Assembly (NCBI GenBank): GCA_907164885.2
Contig: OU015490.1
Location: forward strand, 238,886,702 to 238,950,701
Direction of reading: 5' to 3'
Length of the DNA: 64,000 nucleotides
Origin: Dolomedes plantarius
Lineage: Eukaryota > Arthropoda > Arachnida > Araneae > Dolomedidae
Below the pieces are notes generated by a model, which searched no databases, was not told where the DNA came from, and saw only the letters and a list, made by a program, of their open reading frames with translations. Both the position numbers and the translations under genes were made by a program. Shown in pieces: positions 43,319 through 55,341 of the stretch (its first letter is position 1; every line of letters begins with the position of its first letter).

Positions 43319-43718
43319 AATGTTTGGCTTCGCTGGCTACGTACAATACGCCTGAGCCGTCTCTCACCACGAACTGTCAAGGCTAATTGTCCTTTGCAGT
43401 TTGCCCGATCGCTATTTTTTTTCCACCATCCATGTATTCTTGGTATACTCTTGACACTGTCGACCTTGAAAATCCTAGCTGTCTGACGATTTCGGAAATT
43501 TAATGTCCCATGCGTCGCGCACCTACGATTTGTCCGCGATCGAAGGCGTCTAAATCAGGCAGTTTACCCATACTGGCAATTCCAACAACTAATTCAGAAC
43601 AACTACAGTACGCGCTATATATGCAGTTACCACAGCGCCCTCACTTGCGCATACATGATGCGCAGCGCTACACAATTTGCATAGGCTTTGCTATCCATAA
43701 TTCAGTGGCACTTCAGTG
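43319..43718 (-). mobile_element. Tc1-like element D, 5' fragment
   Basis: The minus-strand TIR CACTGAAGTGCCACTGAATT starts at 43718 next to TA. The transposase start (MGKLPDLDAFDRGQIVGARR, then a stop and ISEIVRQLGFSRSTVSRVYQ) covers only the first helix-turn-helix. It is cut where the mariner relic ends. Confidence 0.8.
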
Positions 43719-44366
43719 TATATATATATATGTATGTATTACCATATAACTAAATGTATATTTCTTAAAAGTGATTGTTCTATATGTGTATATTGTGTTG
43801 GGGCTTACAGTTTTATAAGGAAATAAATATCTATAAAAATGTATACCCCTATATTCCGTCAAAAAGCTGATTAAATTTTTGGATGTAGTGAGGCAGGCAA
43901 ACTTTTTTGGCAACTTTATAATCAAAAGGCAACACTCGAAGTCGTGATACACCACACCACTGAAAATGCCGAATCAATACATGACATGTGTTACGGCAAG
44001 CGGTCGCATTATAACAACTATTTTCCTAGCAAGCATGGCCCCCCCGTTCCCCCCCATACACTTTTAAAGTCTCTTTTGCAGAGCTTTATGAAAGATAAAA
44101 GTTTACACCACTATTTAAAACCTATTTAGCTATATGTGTTCCAGAGTTATCACTGCCATTGTCGAAGTTACGTTTGCAGAAGATTGTGGAAATTCTGGAG
44201 GCAGTTATATGGAGCTTTTTTTTTGTATGTGTTGAAACTTTAAATGTTACCCTACATTTGTGTTGTGAAAACATCCAACTTAGAACTCTGATTCATCGCT
44301 CTACGGACTGCCGAAATTGGTTTTCACACATTTTCTCCAGCTATTACGAGTCACAGCGGCGCCTAA

Positions 44367-44422
<56 letters not shown>

Positions 44423-46112
44423 GTGTAATTGTAAACAGAAGGAATATTTCTGTTTTGAAGTAGGGGATATTGCTTACATTGTCATTACACCATCTCTTTA
44501 ACTTCTTTCCATAGCTGAAGAATGTCGTTGGAATTCTTGTTAGAGGTTATTTGTTAATCTTTATGATTGAAATATTTCTGTCAAAAAAGTTTCATAATGG
44601 TTTTGCAAGGTTTGGTGGAAATCGTTAATATGAGAACAAATACATCTCATACTGAACAAAATCAATATCAAGGTAAATATAACATTCTCTATTGACTGGT
44701 TATAGTGTTATGTAAAGTCATTCACAAGATAGATTCTAGCTACAGTCAATTTACAATTACCCCTACATAGTTATCTGAGTGGGGTCAATGTAAATATGAT
44801 TTTCGTGTAGTTGTGAATCCTGTTCTTTAATAAATAATTTATTAAATAGCATAATAACACCAGCATATACTTAATATCAATAAAAATAAAGGCAGTACCT
44901 CATAACGTTAGTGATTTTTTATTATCTGGACCATTTTACTCCGAAGAGGATGCACTAAGAGCAGTCAGTGATGTAGAAAACTGCACTTACTCACAAGCCC
45001 AAGGGTGTTATGGAGTGCTTAGAAGAGTTACTTTTCATCGAAAAAAAGGTAGAAAAGTTCTTTTACTAGATAAGGCGCTAGTCATCCAGCAGCATTATCG
45101 CACCAAGATGAAATAGACTTCGTGAAGATAGTGGTCCAAGCCTACCCGAGACGTGGTGATAGACTTCGGTAGATGAAGTAGACTTGATTTATGAATTGCA
45201 CTAAAGATAGAACTAGAATGGGTTATCCTTGCCATAAATATGGTATTGTTATCTATATTGTCACAAATATGATATTGTTAATACTGTCTCTAAATATGTT
45301 AAAGCAAACAGCCTCAATACGCCATTGAAGGATGGTGTTCCAAGAAACTGATTGCTACTTTTTCTTCTTACGGTGCCATTCTACATCATCATTTAAAAAT
45401 GTAATTGAAAACATGCAGTTAAGTTTTAAAACACAACATGAAGCAATATTGATTTATAATTACCTCTATTTTCGTACCTGAATTTTTTTAAAAACATTAA
45501 GAAAAACTTGTTTACGATTACCCTTATGTTGTCGGGGTAATTGTAAATTGTATTTTAGAGCTCATTAAAATTGATATTTTATCAATTTTTATATGCTACG
45601 TAATAAGAAAGGCTAAGATAACTGTTATTGAAAGTTATTCTAATTTTAAAGCCAATTCGTATTTTTTTATAAGTTAAAAGATTTTGACCATTCATATACT
45701 GTTTACAACTACCCTATATATATATATATTATATTATATATATATATATATATATATATTATATTATATATACTTATATAAACATAATAACATAAATTAT
45801 AAAAACATAAGTCTGAATTTTGCCAGTTCTAGCATTGGCCTAATTACTCTGCCAGAGCCCGAAATAATCAAGAATTTACGACTCTTTCGGACTTTGGTTG
45901 GATAATTCCTGATGCGTTCGCCAATCAGTGGCCAGTTTATGAATTCTCCAAGAAAAATTGGCCAAAGATAGAGGTTTTGCAGAGCTGGATGAAGCAGTAA
46001 CGGGAATTGATCCTACAGTCCTATCTCAAATTATTACCACTGTGAAAATCACTTTAGTTTAGTCAAAATAGAAAAAAACCAAACAGAAAAGGACAATTTT
46101 TCAATATATATA
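43719..46112. other. Intergenic AT-rich DNA with TA microsatellites
   Basis: (TA)n tracts lie at about 44370-44419 and 45716-45772. No gene or element is recognised in the rest. Several frames here consist of IYIYIY from the TA tracts and are not genes. Confidence 0.6.
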
Positions 46113-47499
46113 CACTCATGGACGAAAAAATTAGCGCACCAAAAAGGAGTCGTCAAAATGAAACGAAATTTTACATACGTAATGACTACTTTGATATAAG
46201 TAAATGATAAGAAAATCAAAGAAAAAGGATAATTTATTACAGAGAAAAAGGCAAAAGAACGGAGGAGTTAATACTCCGTTGGACCCCCTCTAGCGCGAAT
46301 GCACGATGCGATACGATCAGGCATTGAGTCATACAAGTTCTGTATGATGTCTTGAGACATTTCGTTCCATATTTGCTGTAACCTTGCCTCTAGTTCGTTC
46401 AAACTCGTGGGATCCAAATGATCCCAGATATGCTCGATTGGAGACAAATCTGGGGATCGGACAGGCCAAGGAAGGGTAGTAACAGTGCGGAGACAGTCTT
46501 GTGACACCCTTGCCGTATGAGGCCGAGCATTGTCTTGTTGAAAAATGCCGTTGCATGAGTGGCAACACATGTGGTTGCAGGATTTCATGAACATACCTCT
46601 GGGCTGTCATGGTGCCACGGAACAATACTAGGGGTGACCGTGTATTGTAGGCAATGGCACCCCATACCATCACACCAGCTGTGGGAGCGATGTGTCGCTG
46701 TACAGCAAAGGCAGGATTGAAGCGTTCACCACGGGCTCTCCACACACGAACACGATTGTCATCACTGCCGAGATTGAATCTGGATTCGTCGCTAAAGACG
46801 ACCTGGTTCCATTCCAGTGCAGTCCAGTTTCCTCGTGCGCGGCAAAACTCCAAACGGAGGCGTCGATGGGTGGGCGTCAAGGGCAGCACACGTAATGGGC
46901 GCCGCGATACCAACTGTCCTTCAGCCAGGCGCCTTCGTATGGTTCGAGAAGACACAGAGGCCCCTAGTGAAGGTGCTACCTGTGCCTGGATGGCGGCCGA
47001 TGAAGCAGTTGGCTGTACGCGTGCATTTCTTACGATGTGGCGGTCTTCTCGACGACTGGTCTGTCGAGGGCGTCCTGAGCCTGGTCTTCGTGTACATGAC
47101 ATCTCTCGGGTCCACTGGTCCCAACACCTCCTCACAACACAATCAGAGCGGCCTAATTGACGAGCTACTCGCCTAGCTGACCACCCAGTTTCCATCATCC
47201 CGACGATTCTCCCCCTCTCAAACTGCTACATCTGCTTATATTGTCTTTGAACATGGCGTAATGGCATGTCTATCTCAGCTCTTCCTTTGTAAATAATTTA
47301 GCACACTCAAACAAGCTTTGGTTACCTGTTTTATACTCCACAGAGTACGATGTTCAACGCCCTCTACCGGCTATACGTAATGCGCAATCACGCTGCATTT
47401 CTAATCATTTGCATATCTCCCCGACATGTACCTTCATTGCAAGTTTCGTTACGATCCCGCAATTATTTCTTGGTGCGCTAATTTTTTTGTCCATGAGTG
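46113..47499 (-). mobile_element. Tc1-like element, copy 2 (inverted to copy 1)
   Basis: It has the same TIRs and TA flanks as 41031-42442 but the opposite orientation. The transposase frame starts near 47255, has a TAG after about 14 codons, then reads openly from 47198. Relative to copy 1 an 11-bp deletion near 46550 shifts the frame before the second catalytic Asp. A further 15-bp deletion lies near 46415. Trp replaces the copy-1 stop at codon 148. It is non-functional. Confidence 0.9.
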
Positions 47500-47538
<39 letters not shown>

Positions 47539-48780
47539 AATGCCTTAATTATGGGGGGCAACCATGGGAACCTTAAACGGGGGTTTTGCTTAGAATGATG
47601 CTTAGAATGTTTGCTGAAAATAATGCATGCCAAACTATTCGTATATAATCTGTAAGAAAGCATCTATCATCTGATGCATTTGTTAGTAAAGATATCGAAA
47701 GACAACATGAGAGATTTTATGAATTTTTTACGTCATAAATGCATTGTAAAGATCTTTTTATATGTTAAAATAAGTTTTTAAGAGTTAATTAATGCGATTA
47801 CAAAGTGGTAATAAAATTTTTTTTAATGTTCTCTTTTTATCATTAAATATATGTTTTAACCCTTCTAAATATGTTTCTAAAATTCTTCATAGTAAATTGC
47901 CATAAAGCATAAAAAATTTTATAGGAAATTTCTATTTTTAATTCTAAAAAAATCTAGTTTCTCTTTTATATATCGAAAGAAAGAAATCAAAATAAAATAG
48001 ATTTTATTAATATGAATATAAAAAAAGGATGATAATTTTTTTTATTTTAAAAGCTTTTAAAAATATTTTATTATTTTTCTTTTAGGTTTATTTTATGTTA
48101 AAAGGAAAAAAGACCTAATGCTCAACTTTTACTATAACAAAAATAAATCTGGTTCAATAAATGTTTTTAATTTTATTGTCTGTTACAATCATATAATAAC
48201 ATTTTTTTACTTTTGGGAAATATTGGTGTATGAAAATTTATTAATTTGTTTTACTTTTTCATCTTTATTATCCACTGTATATGAAAGGCACAAGTGTTTA
48301 CTTAAACGTGTCCTCAAAAATCTTATTTTTGTTAACATAATTACTAATATATTAGACAGTTCAATTCACATTTACTCTAATTCAAGAACCTTTGCTTAAT
48401 CGCTATCCTATCATGCATGTTTAAAATTAAGAATAAAAATTATATATATAGTTTAGAAAATCGGTGAGGAGGAAAATGCACCTACCAAAATACTCTCTAC
48501 TGCATCACTGTTCAAAAACAAGCATCTCCCACAGCGTCTATAAACCAAATGATTTTAAACCATCCCTCCTCTTTATTCCCGTGGAAACACAGAGGGGTGA
48601 CATTCCCTCACTTCTGGACGTAAAACGTCTTTTCAAGTGATTAGATTTGTCTGTACCTTGAATCTTGACTCGGATAAGTCATTGCCCGTCGTATGAATTA
48701 ATTAGATGTCTCACAATGAAAATTTCTGTAAAGTTAATTGAGACATAGATACCAAACGATATCATAAAAAATTTTCAAAA
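47500..48780. other. AT-rich intergenic DNA with a short TA/TG microsatellite
   Basis: A (TA)n(TG)n tract lies at 47500-47538. The remainder is AT-rich without recognised features. Confidence 0.6.
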
Positions 48781-48789
48781 ATAATTTCT

Positions 48790-49775
48790 ATTTTTAATGT
48801 AGAAAAATATTTTTGAATCCCTGTTTTGTATTTTCTATCAAATAATTCCAAATAGCGTTAAGTTTATTATAATTAGCCTTTATAATGCTATTTTTGATGC
48901 TGAAAAATTTATTTTAATCCATGTGTTGTATATTTAATCAAATAATTCCATATAGTGATAAGTTTATTATAATTAGTATTTATAATGCTATTTTTAATGT
49001 TGAAAAATATATTTTAATCCCTGTTTTGTATGTTCAATCAAATAATTCCAATTGTGTTAAGTTTAGTATAATTTAGGTTTATAAAGCTATTTTTAATGCT
49101 GAAAAATAAATTTGAATCCCTGTTTTGTTTGTCCAATCAAATAATTCCATACAGTGACAAGTTTATTATAATTAGTGTTTATAATGCTATTTTTAAAGCT
49201 GAAAAATATTTTTTAATCCCTGTTTTGCATGTTCAATCAAATAATTCCAATTGTGTTAAGTTGATCATAATTTGTGTTTATAATGCTATTTTTGATGCTG
49301 GAAAATTAATTTCAATCCCTGTTTTGTATTTTTAATCAAATAATTCCATGTAGTGATACGTTTATTATAATTAGTGTTTATAATGCTATTTTCAAAGCTG
49401 AAAAATATTTTTAATCCATGTTTTGTATGTTCAATCAAATAATTCCAATTGTGGTAAGTCTATTACAATTTGTGTTTATAATGCTATTTTTAATGCTGAA
49501 AAATAAATTTGAATCCCCGTTTTGTTTGTTGAATCTAATAATTCCAAATAGTATATGTTCATTATAATTATCATTTACATTGATATTTTTAATTCTGAAA
49601 AATAAATTTTAATCCCTATTTTGTATGTTCAATCAAATAACTCTAAATAATGATAAATTTATTATATTAGCATTTACACTGCAATTTGTAATACTGAAAA
49701 ATATATTTTAATCCCTATTTTGTATGTTCATTCAAATAGTTCCAAATAGTAATGTTTATTATTGATATTTCTAAT
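48790..49775. repeat. 99-bp minisatellite, about ten units
   Basis: The anchor AATCCCTGTTTTGT recurs at 48816, 48916, 49016, 49115, 49215, 49314, 49413, 49512, 49611 and 49710, a spacing of 99-100 bp. Each unit also has TCAAATAATTCCA, TTTATTATAATTAG and ATAATGCTATTTTTAATGCT. Units diverge moderately, alternating AAATAGTGATAAG and AATTGTGTTAAG types. No coding potential is expected. Confidence 0.95.
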
Positions 49776-50188
49776 GTTACAAAATTATGGCCCGCCATAT
49801 TAATATTGGTTCGCCATTAACATTTGGAGAGAACGAAATGAGATAAATGTCTACTAAATTTAAATTGAATGAGAAAGAAATTATTCTTTGATTTCGTGAT
49901 TATTTATGAGAGAAAAAATAGTCCGAAAATCTATTTTTTAAAAATTAGAATATCAACAATTCCAGTATCTTCAACCGAATGCTATGGAAGATTTTAACAA
50001 ATTAATTTTATTGTTAACCCAAAATTAAGTTACTTCTTTGTTGTTGAAACTATTTCAGCACTATAAATTTATTAGAGTTGTGGGACCAGCTATCACGCAT
50101 TTCGACCCCACAAAATATGTTGAATCATGGTTGCTCCGAAAACATCATTCAACGTTAGATACCAACAGCAAGGAGAGAAATCGAAATA

Positions 50189-50700
50189 CACCTGTACCTC
50201 GCTATACGGCCGCTCTTTATACGGCATTTCGCTATAATAGCCTTTTTCAATTATGGCACTTTTTCGATTTAAGGCCCACAATGTTTCGTTATACGGCCAC
50301 AACAGCGGAAAGTGACGATGGCAGCATATTATAGCTTAGTAATTCTTTATGTTAATGTTCGTCATCACATTAAAACAGTTTTTAAACATTTTATTTTACG
50401 TTTTTATTATATGTATACAAATGTGCATGATTTCTTTTGTTTTTTGTTTATACGTTTATATTTTGAATTTCTGTCTATTGTTACATTGTTTTGTATTTTT
50501 ATTTTTATGTCAGCATTTTTATAGGAAATAAAAAAATAAAATGCTTTATGAACTAAAAACTATATTATTTATGAAAAATTGGAACAGATCCAATTAAATT
50601 TGTATGGGATTGTATCAAAATAATTGATTCGTTTTCCAATTATTCGCTTTGCGGCCAACTTTTCCGGAACGTATCTAGGCCGTAAAGCGAGGTATGGGTG
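50189..50700. mobile_element. Pogo/Tigger-like non-autonomous element (512 bp)
   Basis: The element lies between TA dinucleotides (50187-50188, 50701-50702). The inverted ends are CACCTGTACCTCGCTATACG and CACCCATACCTCGCTTTACG, followed by GCC. The TACCTCG-type TIR and TA target fit pogo/Tigger members of Tc1/mariner. No transposase is seen. Confidence 0.78.
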
Positions 50701-51229
50701 TATTGTTGTGGATAAGAATTTGGAGAAAGTTTGGGATTTATTATAAATAAAATATTTGTAGAGAAAAAATAATAAATTAATTATTGCCTGATAAAAGTAG
50801 TTTTATTGACAATTTAATATGAAATATTTATATCTAATGCTTAGAAAAGAGCAAAAATCAGTCTATTAGTTTCATTAGTATTTAAGAGTGTTTCTATTTT
50901 GCCTTTTTACAGATAATATCATGACTGAACCTAAGAGAAAATGTAGACAATACAGTATGGAATATTTCAACTAGGGCTTTATTCAGTCGCCTACAAACAA
51001 CCGATTACCGATGTGCCTGATGTAGCAGTAATCTTGTAGTTAATTAGTGGTAGTACTTGGCTGTTACCAAAAATGATTACTCAGGTGTACTCTAATCAAT
51101 CAATTTATTAAAATAACATCAGAATATACACATATATAAGCACTTCATTATGACTCATATCTTATTCAAAATATCATTTCAATTAATACTACCATGTGAT
51201 ATATATCTATATAAAATTATCAATCAAAA

Positions 51230-51795
51230 TTAACCTAACCCCATCTAATTAACTCGTTCACTCTACGGGCTGGGCATTGGCAGAAAAGCAAATACAAAAC
51301 TCTCTCCCTACCTTGGGTGACTTGCTGGCAGAACAATAGACACCGCTCCTTACACAATAGAGGCTCTCCGTCGGGGATACACGCAATAGCTCGGCGCCTC
51401 CTCCTGATTGGTTGAATCAGAACGTCGGACATCTCCTGCACCTCGTAGCCGGCACCTCACGATACGATTCCGGCGTAAACCAGAGGACGTTTCCCGTCGA
51501 CCCAAACTCGTTGTGGCTGGGCGTTGGTCAGACTTCGCTGGGGCTGGGGGTCATCGCGGCTTCGTTGGACAATGCTTGTCGGGGAGTTCAACTGTAGTCA
51601 CTCTTTCTCATCTGGTCATCTCCATGCTTGGGGATGCGGTGGGCTCCACTGCTCTTTGCCGTCCCTCCAAATCTGCTGGCGAACAATTGGATGCGGAGAT
51701 CGGACCTAACGTGGGTTTTCACGGGGCAAAGGCTTACGAACTTCAAATCATCTGCTTGGATCCGTCCGTTGGGCTTCTTAAGAAAAATTGATGTT
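51230..51795. other. GC-rich island, unidentified
   Basis: About 560 bp of clearly higher GC than its neighbours. Overlapping frames of up to 127 codons exist on the plus strand (51408-51791), but none shows a domain I know. It could be a retrotransposon LTR/leader or an unknown exon. 50703-51229 holds nothing recognised. Confidence 0.35.
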
Positions 51796-51799
51796 GTTG

Positions 51800-53030
51800 A
51801 TGATGTTGAAAATTGATTATATGAGTATTCATTATATGAATATTTAAATGAGCTTTACCAAAAAGCATTATTTCTGAAAATAAATGTTTGGTATCGTATT
51901 CAATATTCAGTAATAGAATCTACACGTTGAGTCCCAACAAGCCGAATTCCTTTTTTAGATGAGGTCATCGAACGATGACCAAATGACTACAGAACTAATT
52001 TATGGATTAGAGTTCGCGGGCTCAGATTCCGTGGTTGGTAAAAAGGTTTTTGTAACCGTTCGAATCGTATTTCAGCTGTAAGCTCACAGTCAGTTTAGAC
52101 CTTATGTTTATAGTGCTTCTGAGGAATCAAATCAATCAACCAGACTCTAATCTGAGATCTCTTTTAAAAATTGTATACCCTTTTTTTGTCTACTTTTCTC
52201 CTTGGGCTGCATTTAAGCCAGGACATTTTTATGAGGACCAAAACAACCGATATGTTCAATAAATGCTTGCATACTCTGTTCAGAGTTGAAGAGGAAAACG
52301 ATGATTTAAAGGACAAATCATACTGCAAAGACTAATCTTTTTTCGTAAATACCCGCCATCAGAATGCTCCAGAAGATTATGTGACCAGCTGAATCTCCGT
52401 CCATGATCAGGAAGAAGTAATAATATATGCTGATTATTCGCATATGGAAAAGGCTTCATAATAAGATGAAAATGCTGACTGCGTACAATAGAGAAAATTC
52501 TTATGTCGAAAGCAAAATGGTGCTTGAGACTGACTATAGATATATAGAGCAGCAACTAGAGTAATAATACACTGCAATTTTTTAAGAAAAGGTGAAGCCA
52601 TGGTGCCTTAAAAATAAAAATACTTTGCAAATAAGTAAAATCTGTTAATCTTATTCTTCATTTGACCTCTGATCAAAATGTTAATTTGATCGTTTTCATC
52701 TTTAATGTTATGTTTGTCCTATAATTTCTGATTAATTGATTTTTGCATAATTTGGTTGATAGTTAGGTTCACATTTTACTACCATTGAACAAAAAAGGAG
52801 AAAATGCTAGCCAGAAAGTGAATCAAAGTATATATCATTAGATACGACTGAAAAAAATCAAATTTACTTATGAAGTTTTCAAGAACTCAGAAGATAACTA
52901 CGTACATCTCTGTAACTTTCTGAAATCATAAGACTTACGCTAAAAATAAGAATTTCTCTTTAAAAGGACCTTAAAAATAACATTTGTGTATTGTTAAAAT
53001 ACACAAATGTTATTTCAAAATAACTGGGAT
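51800..53030. other. Intergenic DNA, one strong hairpin
   Basis: The only structure noticed is at about 52976-53016. AAATAACATTTGTGTATT and its perfect 18-base complement are separated by five bases. No coding frame is supported. Confidence 0.5.
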
Positions 53031-53330
53031 ATAAGATCACTTTAAGTAGATGTAGCAATACTCACTTTCTCGTAAAATGCTTTCGTCCACAAGCAACTTA
53101 AATAGAGGGACAGACATTTGGGAAGGCTTAAAAAGCTGATTGGGGGGTGAGCATAGTAAACGATCAAGATTTAGAGGAATTTCAATGAGGTATGATAGTT
53201 GGTGCTCGTACGATGGGTTATGACATTCCGGTAATACAGGCAAAGTTTATATTTACAACTTCGATCATTCCAAGGGTGTACATTGAATAGAAGAATTCCT
53301 GTAAAACATCGAACCTACTGCAATACTATG

Positions 53331-53510
53331 GCCGTCGAAAGACTCTGAATGACTGTGACCGGCATCTTCTGTCGACAATCACATCAAGCAAAAGGAAGGC
53401 AACTTTCATGCAAATAACATCGCAATTCAATGATGGGACCTCAACTAACATCAGCGGGAGTACTATACAACATTCACTGCATGGTATAGGCTTTAATGGG
53501 GGGATGACCA
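53331..53510 (+). pseudogene. Tc1-like transposase helix-turn-helix relic
   Basis: Translation gives RRKTLNDCDRHLLSTITSSK, then ATFMQITSQFNDGTSTNISG and STIQHSLHGIGFNGG. This matches the second helix-turn-helix of Tc1/Tc3 transposases (QITxxFN...S..T..xxLH..G). No catalytic blocks or TIRs were seen nearby. Confidence 0.6.
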
Positions 53511-53620
53511 AAGATGTATTAAACAGGTATCTCAGTTTTCCTGACACTTCTGCGTATATTAGTTTTTTGATAAATTTTAGTCACAACCTTTATAAGAGGA
53601 GACAGTACATCAAGGCATGA

Positions 53621-54415
53621 AGTTTTCAGAAAAATATTATATACATAAATGAGAGGAAACTATTGCCATCTAAGTAAGTAAATATTATTGCTTAAAGAAA
53701 CAAACGCCTACCGTGGTCGATACTGTATTTTTAGTGCATAAACTGTAACATAAATAAAATTTAGTTTTAGTCTAAAGCTACAGTTTTTGGGAACCTTTTT
53801 CCCTGGTCATGATAGAATAGCACTGAGAGCAACTGCAAAGAAGCTATTACTGCTGCATTAAATCTTTTTAACAGCTTTTAAGGAGAAAACACGATTAAAA
53901 GAAAGTTTATCCCTTCTGTAAATTGTCCGGGGTTCAGCAGCGGTTCAGAAACAAATAAGAGGATTAAACACTGTTGCCATCATTTCATTGTAAAAAAATT
54001 ATCTGTAAATAAAACATTCTTTTAAAAGAATCTTTATATTTTCTGAGTTCTGTTGATACTAAAACCCTTGAAAATCTGTAAATGTACCGCTACAAACAAT
54101 GAAAAATAAAACTCTGATGAAACACGAATTTTCGAGAAATCGCATATATAAGATCTGAAATATATATCAGATCTGATTGCATTTTTAGATTATATTTGAA
54201 TATTTACACACGCTTATGCATATATATATATATAACAACAATCTTTCGTTATCATTAAAACGTCTATTCAAAATTCTTTCATCTTATCGCAGCAGAACAT
54301 TATCCCTCAATTTGACGTAAATACCAAATTAATCTGTTAGATCTTCCCCGAAGTCCACGTGTGGACAGGAAGCTTATATAACAATGCATGTTCTAGAATC
54401 ATGACGAACGATCAC
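53621..54415. other. Intergenic, no feature recognised
   Basis: AT-rich DNA with a short TA tract near 54220-54232. Nothing else can be supported. Confidence 0.5.
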
Positions 54416-54833
54416 CCCATATGACATGCTTGGGTCAGGTGTCACGTATAAACCAATTAAAGTTCAGCCCGCCCGACTCAAGGACATAGAACTCGGGTTT
54501 TTCGCGGCACTTGTGTATCCGCTTCCAGGCCATCAAGATGTAGTTTTTATCTGCCCATATTGCCGCAGCTTTGAGCTGGCCGGGGCCCCGTTCCCCGCTA
54601 GCCGAGATGTCCGTCAGAATGTGAAAGTTTGACGTAATTGTACAGCCAGTCACGAAACTGCGTCGGAAATAAAGACTATGTTATGAACCAGCTGCCTCTT
54701 CCTTCTGGTATGGATTCAATTTAGTTCTTCCTCATCCCAGCCACTTTCAGCCACTTCGACTACACCCCGGATCCGACAGGCTATGATTTTCAGGCCTGTT
54801 GAGCTTCGCCCCGCCGTAGCACTAATATTACAA

Positions 54834-54880
54834 TGAGTCGGCAGGATTCGAACCTGCGCGGGAAGCAGAATTTGGATTTC
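54834..54880 (-). other. 3' half of a serine-tRNA-like sequence (or retroelement primer site)
   Basis: On the minus strand AAATCCA is followed by a variable-arm-like stretch. Then come CCGCGCAGGTTCGAATCCTG and CCGACTC, which are the T-arm and 3' acceptor strand of a nuclear tRNA-Ser(UGA). The 5' half (A box, D arm) is missing, so it is not a working tRNA gene. The flanking GC-rich block (54420-54830) contains an AATAAA and might be an LTR using this as primer site. That is speculative. Confidence 0.45.
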
Positions 54881-55341
54881 CATACCAGAGTGAGCGGTTT
54901 GTCAACGGTCAACGGAGAGAATTTCGGATGACGCGTTGTGTCCGTTGCGTGTCAAGGTCGAAGTCGCCTCGTGCGGTGAAAACATGATTCTTCCCTCTTG
55001 TTCGTCGTGGTACGCGGTGTGTGCTTTCGCGCGTCTTTCTGTATTTCGCTCTGGTCCGACAAACATGTAGTTTTTGCTCTGCTGTTTTTTTAACCATTTT
55101 GTACAGCTCCGGCGGCTTTCGGAGTACTTGACGGTAAAACATGTGATTTATCCGTGCCTAAGTGTAAGGCCGACCAATGTTTAATCTATCCAGTTAGTGA
55201 TCCAAGAAATAAAAGAAGTTTAAGACGATGGAAGTGCTTTTTTCACTCCGTACTCCCTGTCTGTGTGCCTTTCCCAGCAGCTCTCCACGACTACTCTTAA
55301 CATCCCCAAATACCCTGAAACGTTAAGAGATCGCCGGCCTG

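Noticed and set aside
46654..47176. Plus-strand frames of 119-168 codons at the second Tc1
   Set aside because: They are antisense to the transposase, and the same shadows recur at copy 1.
48790..49775. CRISPR-like array
   Set aside because: The 99-bp units are contiguous and similar throughout, with no short repeat/unique spacer pattern; the context is eukaryotic.
54834..54880. Functional tRNA-Ser gene
   Set aside because: The 5' half with the A box and D arm is missing.
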